From Metallyticus violacea (Eukaryota > Arthropoda > Insecta > Mantodea > Metallyticidae), in NCBI GenBank assembly GCA_030762175.1, contig CM060833.1:7381001-7445000 (forward strand): DNA of 64,000 nucleotides. The letters run 5' to 3'. Position numbers and translations under genes: made by a program. The notes beneath the pieces were generated by a model. It saw nothing but the letters and a program-made list of their open reading frames with translations. It had not been told where the DNA came from and did not search any database. This document shows, piece after piece, positions 35,880 through 47,566 of the stretch. Numbering within the stretch: the first letter of the stretch is position 1; the number at the start of each line of letters is the position of its first letter.

Positions 35880-37970
35880 TGATATAGAGTTGATTTGGTG
35901 ACTTACACGTCATTTATTTTTTTAATTGGACATGTTTTTGGAATATTGGTTCCCATCAGCAGCAGAAGACCAACTGGTAGAAGCAAATTCTTTAGGCGTT
36001 CGGAGAAATTTATTGAATATATCCAAAGATGATATCTTGAAGTTCATGATGCAATTTTTATTTTTGATAATGTAAATTTTTTCCCGTATCATTAATTCCA
36101 AAGGTTTGCAAGTGTATTTCTATATTTCTTTTTTTTTATAAACTCCATGATTTTCTAACCAAAAATGGGCTCCATTTCCGATTTCTCTATCTGTTTGTAA
36201 TGAATGTTTCTGAAATGTTCTTTGATATGGTTTTACAAATTTCTTTTTGTTTTTCCAATATATACCTGATCACAGTCTTTGCAACTGATTTGATAGAAAA
36301 GCCTTGATTGATAAATATATAGTTTATACCAAAGCAAATAAGGAAATAAAATAGTGTTATTAGACAAAGAGGATTACATTAATAGAATGGAATCCCATCT
36401 AAAAATAAGGAATACATTGAAATTGAAGTTCATCAAAAGAGAGTATCTGGGAAGTCAATGTCACATTAAAACAGTAAAAACATTAATAAAGAAATCTAAA
36501 AAAATTAAGCCTAACAGCCCGAGAATCCTACGGATGTTTGGCTCAATAAAAATTCATAAAATAGACAATAGTATGAGACAGATTAAACAACATTGGCTCA
36601 ACAACCTACAAGATAGCAAAAAGGCATCCCCAGAAATTCCATTCATTTAGAAATTTAGAAATAAAAAGCTCTCTTTATTTTATTGAAAAAGTTAAGAATG
36701 TAGATATTTCACCAAAAGACCTACTTGTATCTTTAGATATGTATGCATTATTTCCAACATTGCTAATATCTAAATTGTTAAAAAAAACTGACTTATATCC
36801 ATACAAACACCTGCTGAAGCAATAGATGATTTTATCGGTTTGACAGAACTATACAGCAATTGGCATTATTTTAGTTTTAGTAGTAAATTTTACCAGCTAA
36901 GTTCTGGATTAACCTCTTTCACCTTTCTTGGCAGATTTGTTTATAAATGATTTTGAACCTATGATGGTTCAAAACTGATGTTTTTCTTCTTATTATACCT
37001 AAACATTTGGTTGACAATACCTTAAAATTTTTAAATTTACAGGAAAGATTACATTAGAAATTGAAAAGAATGAGTGGATTTCCTTTTTAGACTTGAACAT
37101 TATAAAAAAGAAAATAACAGTTTGGCCTTTGGAATATATAGCAAATCTACCCACAGTGATAATTACATTAAAAAAATAGATTTCATTTCTAAACATGCTA
37201 GTATGCTATCCTAAATATCCTTGCATATAGATTAGGAAATGTTCCAATCAGTAAAAAAGAATACAAAGAAGAATATCAATATATCATCCACACAGCCCTA
37301 CATAATAATTTCCATACAAAATTAGTAGATAAATTGATTAAAAAGTTTAAAAGTAATCAAGATATGAAAGATACAAGTTTGTTATCAAAAATAAAATAAA
37401 AGATATGAAATTCAAAACATTTACATACCACCCTAGCTTGTTGATAAACAAAAATTTTAAGAAACAGAAAATAATGTTGGCTCCACAAAAAGTTCACAGT
37501 ATTAAAAATTTATTACAATCTTCCTGAAGATTCTATATCTCTTCTGACAAGAAGTCTGGTATCTACCAAATCAATTGCAAAGAGTGTGATCAGGTATATA
37601 TTGGAAAAAGGAAAATAAATTTGGAAACTAGTACAAGAACACTTAAGAGATATCTATTACAAACAGATAGAGAAATTGGTGTTAACTGATTTTTGATCAG
37701 AAAGCCACAAAATTGATAAAATAACAAAATTATTGAATGACACTTGCAAACCTTTTGAAATAATGATGTGCGAAAAAGGATTTAGATAATCAAAAATAAA
37801 ATGTCATGAACTTTGAGACACCATCATTGGATATATTTGATAAATTTCTCCAACCACGAACACAGCATGTTTCTACCATTGTCTTTTGCGCTGACAATGG
37901 GAACGAATGTTTCCAAAACATGTCCAATTAAAAAAAATGTAGTAAGTGTTACCGAACCAACTCTATCAAG
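35880..37970. mobile_element. Older Penelope-like element, also head-to-head
   Basis: The left part (about 35880-36310) is a minus-strand PLE 3' end with a decayed GIY-YIG region. The right part (about 36340-37970) is a plus-strand PLE: VLLDKEDYINRM near 36354, an IKIHK-type block near 36545, RT palm fragments (PLSPFLADLF) near 36910, and SGIYQINC then VYIGK near 37555-37610. Many stops and frameshifts are present. The outer ends are inverted copies of each other, sharing ACATGTCC, CCAATT plus an A-run, and CAACTCTAT. CTGACAA, GGGAAC/GTTTCC and ACATGT at 37891-37923 are a decayed hammerhead. Architecture matches the 47.4-50.3 kb element but it is much older. Confidence 0.8.
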
Positions 37971-38029
37971 TTCTGTAATAAAAGCTCACGTTCTGGCCAG
38001 CAAACTTGAAATTGTGTCATAAATGTTAA

Positions 38030-38890
38030 TTTTCTGAATTGCATTACATTCCTGATTAAAATCTACCAAAACTTTGTCCATTGGGCTATGGAAAACTGGT
38101 GAATACATATGATGTACAAGCGTATCCCACACATACTTTATGGGAATCAGGTTTGAATTTCGCGTGTACTAATCTAAAGTGATGATCCCAGCTTCCTGCA
38201 AAAACTATATCACACACCGAATAATGTGGGGTCAGGTGTTATCATGTGTTAGAATGAAGTTCTTGCTGATGTGGGGAGCATTGAGGATATCATGTGGAAA
38301 GAAACATCTTCTCAATATAACTGCATGCCTTTAAACTTCCATTTTCAACGGACACATGGTCAGCACATGCACAAAAGCTAATACCAAACCACACCATTAT
38401 GGATGTTCTCTAAATATTAAAAGATACTGGCCAGGTCATCTCCAACCGTTTCTCTTCCAACTGAAGACTTTAGGTTGCATTTGGATTCATCTGTTTAAAG
38501 AAATTTGCTCCACTGTTTAATTGTGCAATCCAAGGTGATATCAAGCAGTCTCTTTGGTGCTGTAAGAGTTCATTTCGGATCTGTCGCAGTTCAAATTTAC
38601 TTCTGAGATTCTTCTTTTGCATGTCCATTCACTAAGTTAACATTATGTACCTGTTCCAGGCAATTTATATTCTCAACTGCTATCAAATGATGATCTCTCA
38701 AAACTTCCAAAGTTCTAAAACAATCATCTCTAACTGATGTACACCTTGAGCGCCCTGATTGAAGAAGTTTGTCATAAGTACTATGTTCCTGAAACCATCT
38801 CACAGAACATTTGTGGGTGCTGCTTCTAATAACTCTGCTACATAATGATAGCTTGTATCCATCATTAGTTAGCACAGCAAATACTGAGTG
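38030..38890 (-). pseudogene. Tc1-like transposase relic
   Basis: The N-terminal part (38875 downward) reads SSTHKCSVRWFQEHSTYDKL then SGRSRCTSVRDDCFRTLEVLRDHHLIAV, the paired HTH of Tc1 elements. Further on, TDESKCNLKSS (first catalytic Asp) lies near 38470-38490. The second and third blocks are degraded toward 38030. Many stops. Confidence 0.68.
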
Positions 38891-40097
38891 AAAAACTGCT
38901 GTATGTGATTACAATAATGTTGTGATTGGGGGATGAGATAGGTTTGAAAAACTTCAAAGGGGCACTGCATCAATATGTGAAGGAAACAAAATGTATGAGA
39001 GGGTATCTCATAGAGCGAACAATTTTTATTATTTTTGTTGAATAAGCATATAAAGATAAATGGTAAAACACCCATAGTCAACCAATATTATTAAAAAGTG
39101 AATTGAAGGTAGTAAAACTTATATAAAATGGTAGCAGAAATAATCAAGACAACATGTGAACTAGGAAGCCATTAACTCAGCTACACCAAATACCAAAAAG
39201 CAATTTAATTTATAGCATTTTCGGGTAGGAATGAAAAATGATGAGGATGGTGGTTATATCACTGTTGTCAATGGCAAGAAATGCACTAGATTGCAATATA
39301 GTTCAAGTGGTCATAAAGACTGGCTGTGTTGGATACCTCCCAAGTATTGATTTAAGGCAGTTTAGTTACACCAAATTTAGCAAACACCTAACCTAACCCA
39401 ATGTAAGCAAATACTCATTATTACAGGGATTCTGATAACAATCTTAAAATTTAACTGCTAGGTTAATTTAACAAGTTTCATTCAAGGACTTGTTTGAATA
39501 GATTAGCTTGAAAAAATGTCTTTGTTTCTGTCTGTAGTAATATTATATAACAGTTGGCAACAACCCTGAAAAATAGGAATGAACATATGAAAATAATGTA
39601 CAAAGATGTCCTAGCAGAGAATAATGAAATAATAGATACAATGGTGCATTTTGCATAAAATGAAGGAATTTAAATTAGCAGAGGAAAAATAAACATTTGC
39701 AAGGTATGTACTAATAGAATGTGTACAAATTAATAAAGGAGTTTAGTAGTAATAGTACATAAGGGAAGAGTACTGTGGACCTAATGGAAACCAGAAATAA
39801 AAAAAAAATGGCAATATTAAGGAAGTAATAAATAAACTTCAGCAATGAACTTTGTACAGGATGCAACAACAATATTCTCTGTGTCACCCATGCTGGAACT
39901 GTTTTGTTAAATAGGCTATCTATCTAAAGAATTGAAACAAATTAATAATATTGTAAAGTTTAAAACTCAACTAAAATAACTATTATAGCATTTTTTTTTT
40001 CAGTCAAATAATTTAGAGTATGATAAAAACTATATATATTGTGCAACAATATTATTGGTTAAAAGATAAATGTAAAAGTGCTTTATATTTACATATG
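38891..40097. other. Intron sequence, nothing recognised
   Basis: CpG-poor intron between the 53664-53838 and 35149-35268 exons. No coding or repeat signal recognised. Confidence 0.4.
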
Positions 40098-40360
40098 TGG
40101 TTTATTTAAGATTCTCTTTACCATCTCTGATACCATTCCATACATGATATGAAATGGCTGATAAATTTTGCTCAGATGCCTCTTCTTTTAGGTTTGAGGT
40201 TATTTTATGCACTGTAAATCTATAACAAGGGACCTATGACTTTATTTTCTTTCTGAAAGAATCCATTGTTAGGATTTTATGTCCTAAAAATCAATCAATA
40301 CTGGTGACAAGTTTAAACTTGTAAGGCAAATATGGTTACCACTAGACCACCAGGCGCGAC
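40098..40360 (-). mobile_element. SINE family A, decayed
   Basis: Same body and head order on the minus strand, with most CpGs changed to TpG/CpA. The head ends at CACCAGGCGCGAC, 314 bp before the young plus-strand copy. Confidence 0.7.
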
Positions 40361-40439
40361 ATGTAAAAGTGTGATTAACATTTATGTAAATGATGTAAAC
40401 AACTATTATAAATCAGATGCATCTTACACCTAATTGTAT

Positions 40440-41470
40440 TGATTGTTTGGTTGGTTGCTAGTGGCAATAGGGATGCAGATATTTATAATCTTTCCCCTTG
40501 CTTCCAAATAAACAACTTACAAATTATTTTTCATTTGTTTGTTGTAATCACAAGTTGGCTGCATTTCAGTAAATATTCTTTGTTTAGGATAGTATTACAC
40601 AATGAATATTGACTACCCTTAATTTGTTTCATCCTGAAGAGATGTTCTGATAGGAAATCATGACCAACAAGTCGGTCCTGGTGGTGTAGTGGTTACCATA
40701 CTTGCCTCCTAAACCCAAGATCGCGGGTTCGAACCCGGCCAGGACCGATGGATTTTTTCAGGGCATAAAAATCCTAAGTATGGCTTTCTTTGGAAAGGCA
40801 AATAAAGCCGTGGGTCCCGTACATTTACGGCACGAAAAAGAACCTCAAGCCTGAAAGAGAGACCTCTGAGCAAAATTTGTTGGCCGTTTCACGGCCTGAG
40901 TTGAATGGGACGCTGATGACCTGAGCTGTTAAAGAGCGTCCATAAATAAATCATTAAAAAAAATGGTTGAACAACTGAGCAAATTTGGGCAATTTTTCCT
41001 TGTTTTCAATAACAGATATTTGAAAGTCTTAAGATCTTCATATGGTTTTTTCTTTAAGTTTTTGTTGCCTATTTTGTTGTTTTTTAAGTTATTAATCCTT
41101 TTTTTTATTTAAATTTAGAAGGAATTTAGTTCAAAAGATGGTTTTAATTTTATGGTGGTTTCTTTTTTGCTAAAGTACCAGTAATCTTGTTCCCCTTTAA
41201 TCCCACACAGCTGAGGATCCATTGTAAAACTATTTCTGCATTTTTGATCTGGATTGTATGATAAAGTTTTCTTATTTCATTATAGTGTTTACTGCTGGGT
41301 AACTATAATTCATTATACTTTGTAGTGCTACTTTAGAGTCACATAAGATAACAATTCTTTTATTTATGTTAGGTCTATGTAGTAGATTTTATAAAGCTAC
41401 TCTAATAGTCATAATTTTGCCATGAAAATTATTAGCATACTGACGCAAAAGTACAAATTGAGAGAACTTT
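40440..41470 (-). mobile_element. RNase H-bearing LINE fragment, split by a SINE
   Basis: Minus-strand copy of the same LINE: 3' tail at 40440-40673 and RNase H region at 40963-41470, with a plus-strand SINE between. Near 41250-41300 it has the intact form of the site used by the PLE in the related copy. Multiple stops. Confidence 0.65.
40674..40962 (+). mobile_element. SINE family A, near full-length and young
   Basis: The tRNA-like head (40674-40746) has a 7-bp acceptor-like pairing GGTCCTG/CAGGACC, an A-box-like TGGTGTAGTGG and a perfect B box GGTTCGAACCC. The body contains AAAATCCTAAGTATGGCTT, TGGGTCCCGTACATTTA and TGGGACGCTGATGACCTGA, and the tail CATAAATAAATC. CpGs in the head are intact, unlike older copies. 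It is inserted in the LINE at 40440-41470. RNA polymerase III transcription is inferred from the A and B boxes. Confidence 0.85.
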
Positions 41471-41629
41471 TCATAATATATTCCAAAGCCTGCTTCTCAA
41501 TTTTTAAGCAATTCATTTGTTTATACTCTACAGAAATGGTGTCCAATTACTGTTAAAGGTAATTACCATCAGGAGGTAGCATCCTAAACTAATTAATAAT
41601 TTTCAACAGTACTTGAAATATTAGTAACA

Positions 41630-43300
41630 TACCTGAAGCAGTAGATATTTAATGTGACAGATAAGGACGACTGGCAGCACTCACAAGGATGTCTACATCG
41701 ATTCCTGTTGCTGCAAGGTAATCTATGTGCATATTCAGAAGAGAACAGTCTGTGAGGCTACTTCTGTACCAATTCTTAATGAATGTACTTTCACATAAGT
41801 AGGTGCTTCCAAACATTGATGCAATTTTCTGCCCAAAGTCGCACACATTAGGATAAAGCTCACTGGAAGGAGGTCTGAAGGATTCTAACCTTTTTCCTTC
41901 GTATTTTGAAGGAAGGGATCTTCATGAAGGCCACATAGTTTGAGTTGAATATTTGGTGGCCTCTCTTGAATGTCAGTTGTCAGTTTGTTTGTGAATAATG
42001 TTGTACTGTTCTTCATTTTTTCAAAGTCTGAGAATCTTGAATTGAACTCATCTATGATGTTTTGAATGTACGTACAAAATTCAGAAAACTTTAATTATTC
42101 CTCAAACTCTGAATTGATATGTTTGCAACATGGAAAATGAGTGAGGTTGTTTTTTCTGAAAAGTGTCATGGAAAAGTCTTAGCCTATTCCAAATCCATTG
42201 TGCCCTATAAGTACAGACACCAGCTGATATCTTCTTTGCAGTTTCACATTGAGATCATTCATGTGATTCATAATATCTGGTAAAACTGCCAACTGTTGAA
42301 GAAAATCAGTACTTCTGAATTCCTCTTCAATCTCTGTAATATCTGATGGTACAAACTGGGTAAGGAAATTAAGTATTATCTTCCTTAGATCAAAAAATCT
42401 CTGAAGACATTTCCCTGCACTTAGCCATATTGCCTGATTGTAAAGAAGTACATCTCCATGCTATGTTTCCATTTTTTGTAAAAATTTATGTAATTGGCGA
42501 TGTGAAAGAACTCTGTTGCCACCCCCATATCATGTTGATAACCTTGACTACTTTATAAAAATCTCATATTCTTTCAATGATTTGCCACAAAGTGCTTGTT
42601 GGTGAATAATACAATGAAATGCAACACAATTTATACCAACTTTCTCTTAATAGTGTTATTAATCAAGATTTCTCTCCTAACGTGGCTGATGCACCATCTA
42701 TTACAATTGCCGAATATTTGTCAAAACCTCTGAATTTATCAGCAGAATGTTTGACAGCATTATAAATGTCTTTTACCTTTCTAGTTTCATGTAGAGAACA
42801 CATGTCGAGCAGCCCTTCTTAAAATGGAAAAGTCATACTGGATTGTGTATATAAAAATATAAAGTTGACTGACATCTGATTGATTGATATGGGTTCACAT
42901 TGAGACACAAGAAGAAATAGCACATTTCAACCTCATCTGACAAATGTTTTGCATATTTGTTCAGCCACACTTGATATTCTTCTTTGTACAGTTTGGTGCA
43001 AAAGAGGTACAGATCAAACTTGTTTGCCATTTTATTGTCGCCAAAAGCTTTTGCCATTTTGACAGCACATTTCTTCATTTCAATGCCATTTCATGGTAAA
43101 ACTCAAAAGAAGCATGCAAACTGGAATTTTGGATCGTACTTACTTGTGGTGAATATGCCTGCAGTTTCTTCTTTAAGTCTCCAATCAGCACAGTTTGAGA
43201 CTCCCCCTCATATTTCTTCATGTATGCTTCAATAGTGCCTGTTTACATTGTATTCCTTGAGTGCAGACGTAATCTGCTTGCTGTTTAAACACTGGAGTTA
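41630..43300 (-). pseudogene. hAT transposase relic (ZBED/GTF2IRD2-like)
   Basis: The minus strand reads from an N-terminal ESQTVLIGDLKKKLQAYSPQ through KKCAVKMAKAFGDNKMANKF and SAIVIDGASATLGEKS (hAT catalytic-core block TDGAPAM-like). The C-terminal dimerisation motif is NVCDFGQKIASMFGSTYLCE with YRSSLTD. The order matches hAT transposases. Several stops and frameshifts; TIRs not located. It is a different lineage from the relic at 17380-18520. Confidence 0.75.
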
Positions 43301-44756
43301 ACCTCTGTTATTTATAATAAAATAATCACTTTTCCAGATGTCTTGATATACCATTTTCCTGTTCAACCTTACAATCCTTTGTGCTCATGTTGCTAGTTAA
43401 GTAACTTCACATTAAAATGAATTAACAACTACAGAATGCTTGTACAACTTTAAGTTAAATACATGCTTCTGTTCCAACTGAATGACAATGAAGTCATTCA
43501 GGTTCACCTATCAGTCTTATTATTAAAAGTAAATAACGTCTTTTATAGTTAAATCTAATGAGGAATGACATAGTAATCTGAACCTTATAGTAACAGTTGT
43601 TTTTTGAACAACCATTGTTGTCAGTGTTTGTTGAGTGAAACTGTTATACTGCAGAAATGCAAAATTGTGAAATTGCTATACTGCAGAATTGCTATCATAG
43701 AAGTGTACTGTAGAAATGCTTATTAAGCCATTAATTATAATTTTGGAGAAAAGAGCAGAATTTTTATTAGTCTTTTTTTCTTTGGATAAGACCGGTGCTT
43801 ATGGGACAGGGGCAGCAACATAAGGTTTGACTCTACATCATGCATCAGTTGGATAATAGCTGTTTGGTGTGATAAGTGCTGTCAAATACTTCAGGTGGGT
43901 TGTTCTTCAGGGAGACATTGTGTCCAGGTTTATTTCATGCTAATATCTATATATTGTAAAGGGTCAGATAGTATAATGACAGGTTTAGAGCTTATTTTTA
44001 AATTTTTTTCAAAATCTTTTTTCTATATATAACTTTGAAAATCTGCTGTAATTTTAATCATTGTGTGCTGTAACTAATATGAAACTGTTTATTTTTGTGT
44101 TGATTACTTTTTAATTTTTGTCTCAGTATTGCCATTTTAATATTTAGCTCTGTTTGAATTGGCAGGTTGTTAGTTATCAAACTAACAATCAACAGGACAA
44201 ATTACAATAGCACTACTACTACTATTACCCAGTAGTGTTACGCTTTTTTGTTGAGCGCTATATATAGGAAACATTATCACATTCGTAAGTTGCAAATTGC
44301 TCTTCAAATATATGTTTAATTTCATTAACCATACAACAAAATTTTTGCATTACACATTAAAAAAAATTAATAAAAACATTTTTTTCGAACGTGTAATGCA
44401 CAAAATCTGCATGCATACGAAATTCTCCCTCTTGTGGAATTTGCTTTAGAAATACACATAAACAATCTGTTGATCACAATCATTCTCTTTCAAGCACACT
44501 CTGCCAAGTCTTTATTGGCTTTCTGGAAATTTCTTTTTTGAATTTTACACTGGAAAGCAAAACAGAATCAAACTGAAGAGAAAAAAGCTAAACAAATTGG
44601 ATCAATATGGCAGTTCAAAGCCATAGAAATTTCCTTCTTCGAAATTTAACTGTATCACCTTCTCTAGAAATAAATGTACAAGAATTTAAATAGGAAGTAT
44701 ACTCTGCTAGAAATAACAGTACAACTTCTGTGCATGTGGATTCATTTTGAAAAGTA
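43301..44756. other. Intron sequence, nothing recognised
   Basis: CpG-poor AT-rich intron with a few A-runs. Confidence 0.4.
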
Positions 44757-45110
44757 AATGGTGATAATGTTCTGCCACAATCAATTGCACTTTGGTGGTT
44801 TAAAAGTTAAAGAAATGTTTCAACAAAAAGCAGAGAGATGCAGAGAGAAATCTCTCTGCATCTCTTCCCAAATGATGACATTCGCTAAGTGTTAATCATG
44901 GTTTCATTCACCGCACATGGACTGCTCTGCTTTTTGTTGAAACATTTCTTTAAATTTTGAATCACCAAAATGCGACTGATTGTGGCAGAACATCGTCACC
45001 ATATACTTGATGTTAACATTGCATGTTCTTACATACCAGACTTCTCCAGATGGAGGCAAAATTTCAGAACTGCTTAATGCTCATTATGAAACAAGTCCAT
45101 TTTATGCACT
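44757..45110 (-). mobile_element. Mariner-like N-terminal fragment folded back on itself
   Basis: The right arm (about 44920-45110, minus strand) is homologous to the N-terminal relic at 27150-27300. Its first ~80 bp recur inverted at 44757-44835, so ATGTTCTGCCACAATC and TTTCAACAAAAAGCAGAG occur on both strands. A perfect 14-bp hairpin (GAGATGCAGAGAGA and its complement) lies at 44834-44863. Confidence 0.65.
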
Positions 45111-45429
45111 ACTGGCAAGCACTCTCTCTCTCTCTCCTTATTCCTGTACTAAGATGCATGCACTTTCAATTTTTTCCACCGATCACATGAGCTTTGTTTT
45201 TTTAATAAAAACTGTTTCATCACCATATCTCCACTATATGATGAGAAAATTGTATTTTTGATTTTACCAGGACTTAAAAAATAAAAATATTATCTTCTAT
45301 AAAGTGATCCGCAGGATTTCCAGCTCCTGCTGCCCCTGATTGAATATTTTTGTAGACTGTGTGAGAAACTTAATTAACCTTCTTGCTGATATTTTTTAAC
45401 ACTTTAACATTGTGAATAGTAATTTGCAA

Positions 45430-46300
45430 GATATTAATATAATAGCAAGAAATAAAATCAATAGATGCATAAAGCAATGCTCTCCCCCACTCTTAATACA
45501 AAGTTGCATCTGCCAGAACAAATCATGGAAGCATCCATCTCATGCTTCTTTAGAGGTGGCACAAACCTCCTTTTGGTTGGACAAAACAGCTTATTTCAGG
45601 CTGCTAAACTAATGGTCCCTTAATTTTTCCTTGGAGGTTGAAAACTGGAAAAAATGAGAGCCGCATCTGTACAATGAGTGGTTCAACACTGTTACTGCAT
45701 TGTTTTCAAAGCAGTGTATGCATTGTCATTGTCATGAAGCAACAATCCTTGCAACTCAGACTTTGGTCTTCATTCTATTAGTGCCCTAAAGACCCTGAGG
45801 AGGTTTAGAAGAAACTGGCAACCATCTTTTGTTCTACACTTTGATTTCACTTAACCTTAACTGGGGAGGGGTTATTTGGCAAACCCAAATCAATGCCCTC
45901 TTTAATTCTGGTCATCTTGGTAAATCAGCTTTTGTCACCTGTGAAGATACTACCTTTGTTGAAATTATGAACCATTTTGTGGCATCTTTCCGGTCTTGCT
46001 GCCTTTTCATTTTCTGTGAGATTGTGCGATATCCAAAGACAAGAAAGCTTCCTCACATGAAGATTTTTGCAGGATTTCTAACATCTGTGAATAAATGTTT
46101 TAAGATTCCTATATCTCCCAGTAAGTCATTCATGGATTATTCTTCACATGGCTTCTATATGAGCAATGTTTTTGCAAGTGACTACTGCTGCTTGATGCCT
46201 AGTGTGCTCCTCGTATTTCAAGGTTGGTCTTCTTTATCTAAACTTCGCAAATCAGTTATACACTTTTGTACGTGAAAGGGTGCAGTCTGGAAAAGCTTTC
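45430..46300 (-). pseudogene. Mariner-like transposase relic
   Basis: The minus strand reads ELKRALIWVCQI near 45880 (the PETK region after the first Asp), GLLLHDNDNAYTALKTMQ (second Asp) near 45740, HSLY-like then FFQFSTSKEKLRDH near 45640, and AWDGCFHDLFWQ...CIKSGGEHC near 45480-45560. Frames are broken. Confidence 0.55.
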
Positions 46301-46734
46301 TGTAATCTCTTTAGGCATTCTTGTTGGCTCAGGCTGTACTTATAATCATAAAAATATTGTATTAAAATACTCTAAAGTCATCCCTATCTTAGAACTTTAG
46401 AGAGCTGCAACAATTGGTTCAGCATGTTAACTTCTGCTGTGGTTACTAATCAAGTCTTGCTCATTCAAATGCTGGCAACAGGAAACTTATACTTCTGATA
46501 GTTTCTTTAAATTTCCCTAAAATTAAATAATAACCCTCACATTGGACATCAAGAGAATTATGGCTGAGTTAACCACAGCTTAGCACGGTTGATAATAATG
46601 GAAAGATGCTTAAGTTTCTTCTATTGCAAAATGCTAAATATTTTCAGCATGCTCCCTGTTTATGTTAAAAACATGAGAAGCCTTAAATTAATTAAATTGT
46701 GCTTAGGAAGCTACAGACAATGGAGACAAACCAA
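46301..46734. other. Intron sequence, nothing recognised
   Basis: AT-rich intron. Confidence 0.4.
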
Positions 46735-47030
46735 AGGTAGATAAAAGAAATAAAACAGTCATTTTGGACAAAAAAATTACATAAACAGAGTACACATTTT
46801 GTTAAAAGAGAAAGAGTAAGAATTAATTGAAAAAATTACCTTCAATAGTTGTAAAAAAAAGTTAAAGAACTGAAAAAAGTTAAAATATTATCTTCAGCTG
46901 AAAAACAGAGAATCACAAAGAGCAATTCAGTACTACCTAGACTTTATGCACTTGTTAAAATCCATAAAAATGATAACAGTAATAATTAACTTTTATTCAC
47001 CCATATACAAAATAGCAAAAAAGGTTCGTT
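46735..47030 (+). mobile_element. PLE 5' fragment (RT N-terminal region)
   Basis: Across frames it reads like the PLE block GN+KTVILDKK-NYINR followed by ITKSNSVLPRLYALVKIHKND, matching the IxKSNP-RLYGLPKIHK region of the 47.5-49.3 kb ORF. It stops abruptly where the LINE fragment begins. It is a decayed piece and not part of the neighbouring composite. Confidence 0.6.
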
Positions 47031-47034
47031 AATC

Positions 47035-47409
47035 AAAATAGTTTCCATTTGTTTGCTATCAAGTTGGTTGTATTTCAGTAGACATTCTTTGTTTAAGATA
47101 AAATTCACACCCTTACACAATGGGCAGTGACTGTCCTTGACTAATTTCATCCTGAAGAGATGTTCTTAAAGTATTAAGATCTTCATATGGTTTTTCTTTA
47201 AGTTTTGTTGAATATTTTGTTGTTTTGTTCAGTTAGTAATCTTTTTATTAATTTCAATTGAGGGAAATTATAGTTCAAAAGATGATTTATGGTGTCTCCT
47301 TTTTTTGCTGAAGTAACGGCAATCTCATTCCCTTTTAATTCAACATGACTCAGAATCCATTGTAAACATTTCTGTATTTCTGATCTGGATGTGCGATATA
47401 GTTTTATCA
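47035..47409 (-). mobile_element. RNase H-bearing LINE fragment, left part (host of the PLE insertion)
   Basis: Minus-strand translation gives the end of a retrotransposon RNase H domain (QWILSHVELKGNEIAVTSAKKG) and the Lys-rich region after it. The sequence stops at the PLE target site and resumes at 50338. It resembles fragments at 40440-41470, 32640-32990 and 50580-51085. Confidence 0.7.
47398..47409 (+). repeat. Target-site duplication, left copy
   Basis: ATAGTTTTATCA, identical to 50326-50337 on the other side of the PLE composite. The last three bases of the inverted repeat (ATA) overlap the right copy, so the true duplication could be 9-12 bp. Confidence 0.75.
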
Positions 47410-47520
47410 CTTAAATGTAAAATTGGAACTTAAACACAGTGAAGCCAATCATATTAATGGATATCATTGTATGATTAGTTGAACTACACACTCTTAAAGC
47501 TTCACTTACTTTTTATAAAT

Positions 47521-47566
47521 GTATGGAACCGGTTTCGAGAACATTTGTTCCCATCTTCAGCCATGC
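47521..47566 (-). ncRNA. Hammerhead-ribozyme-like motif, left end of the PLE composite
   Basis: Exact inverted counterpart of the 50214-50259 motif, with the same CTGAAGA box, 6-bp stem II, GAAA and palindromic AACCGGTT. It lies immediately after the stop codon of the minus-strand PLE ORF, so it is in the 3' non-coding end of that copy. Confidence 0.68.

Noticed and set aside
40674..40746. A functional tRNA gene
   Set aside because: A and B boxes and an acceptor-like pairing are present, but the anticodon arm does not fold properly and the sequence continues into a SINE body found in other copies.
45829..46275. 148-codon plus-strand open frame
   Set aside because: It is antisense to a mariner-like relic whose catalytic blocks are readable on the minus strand.
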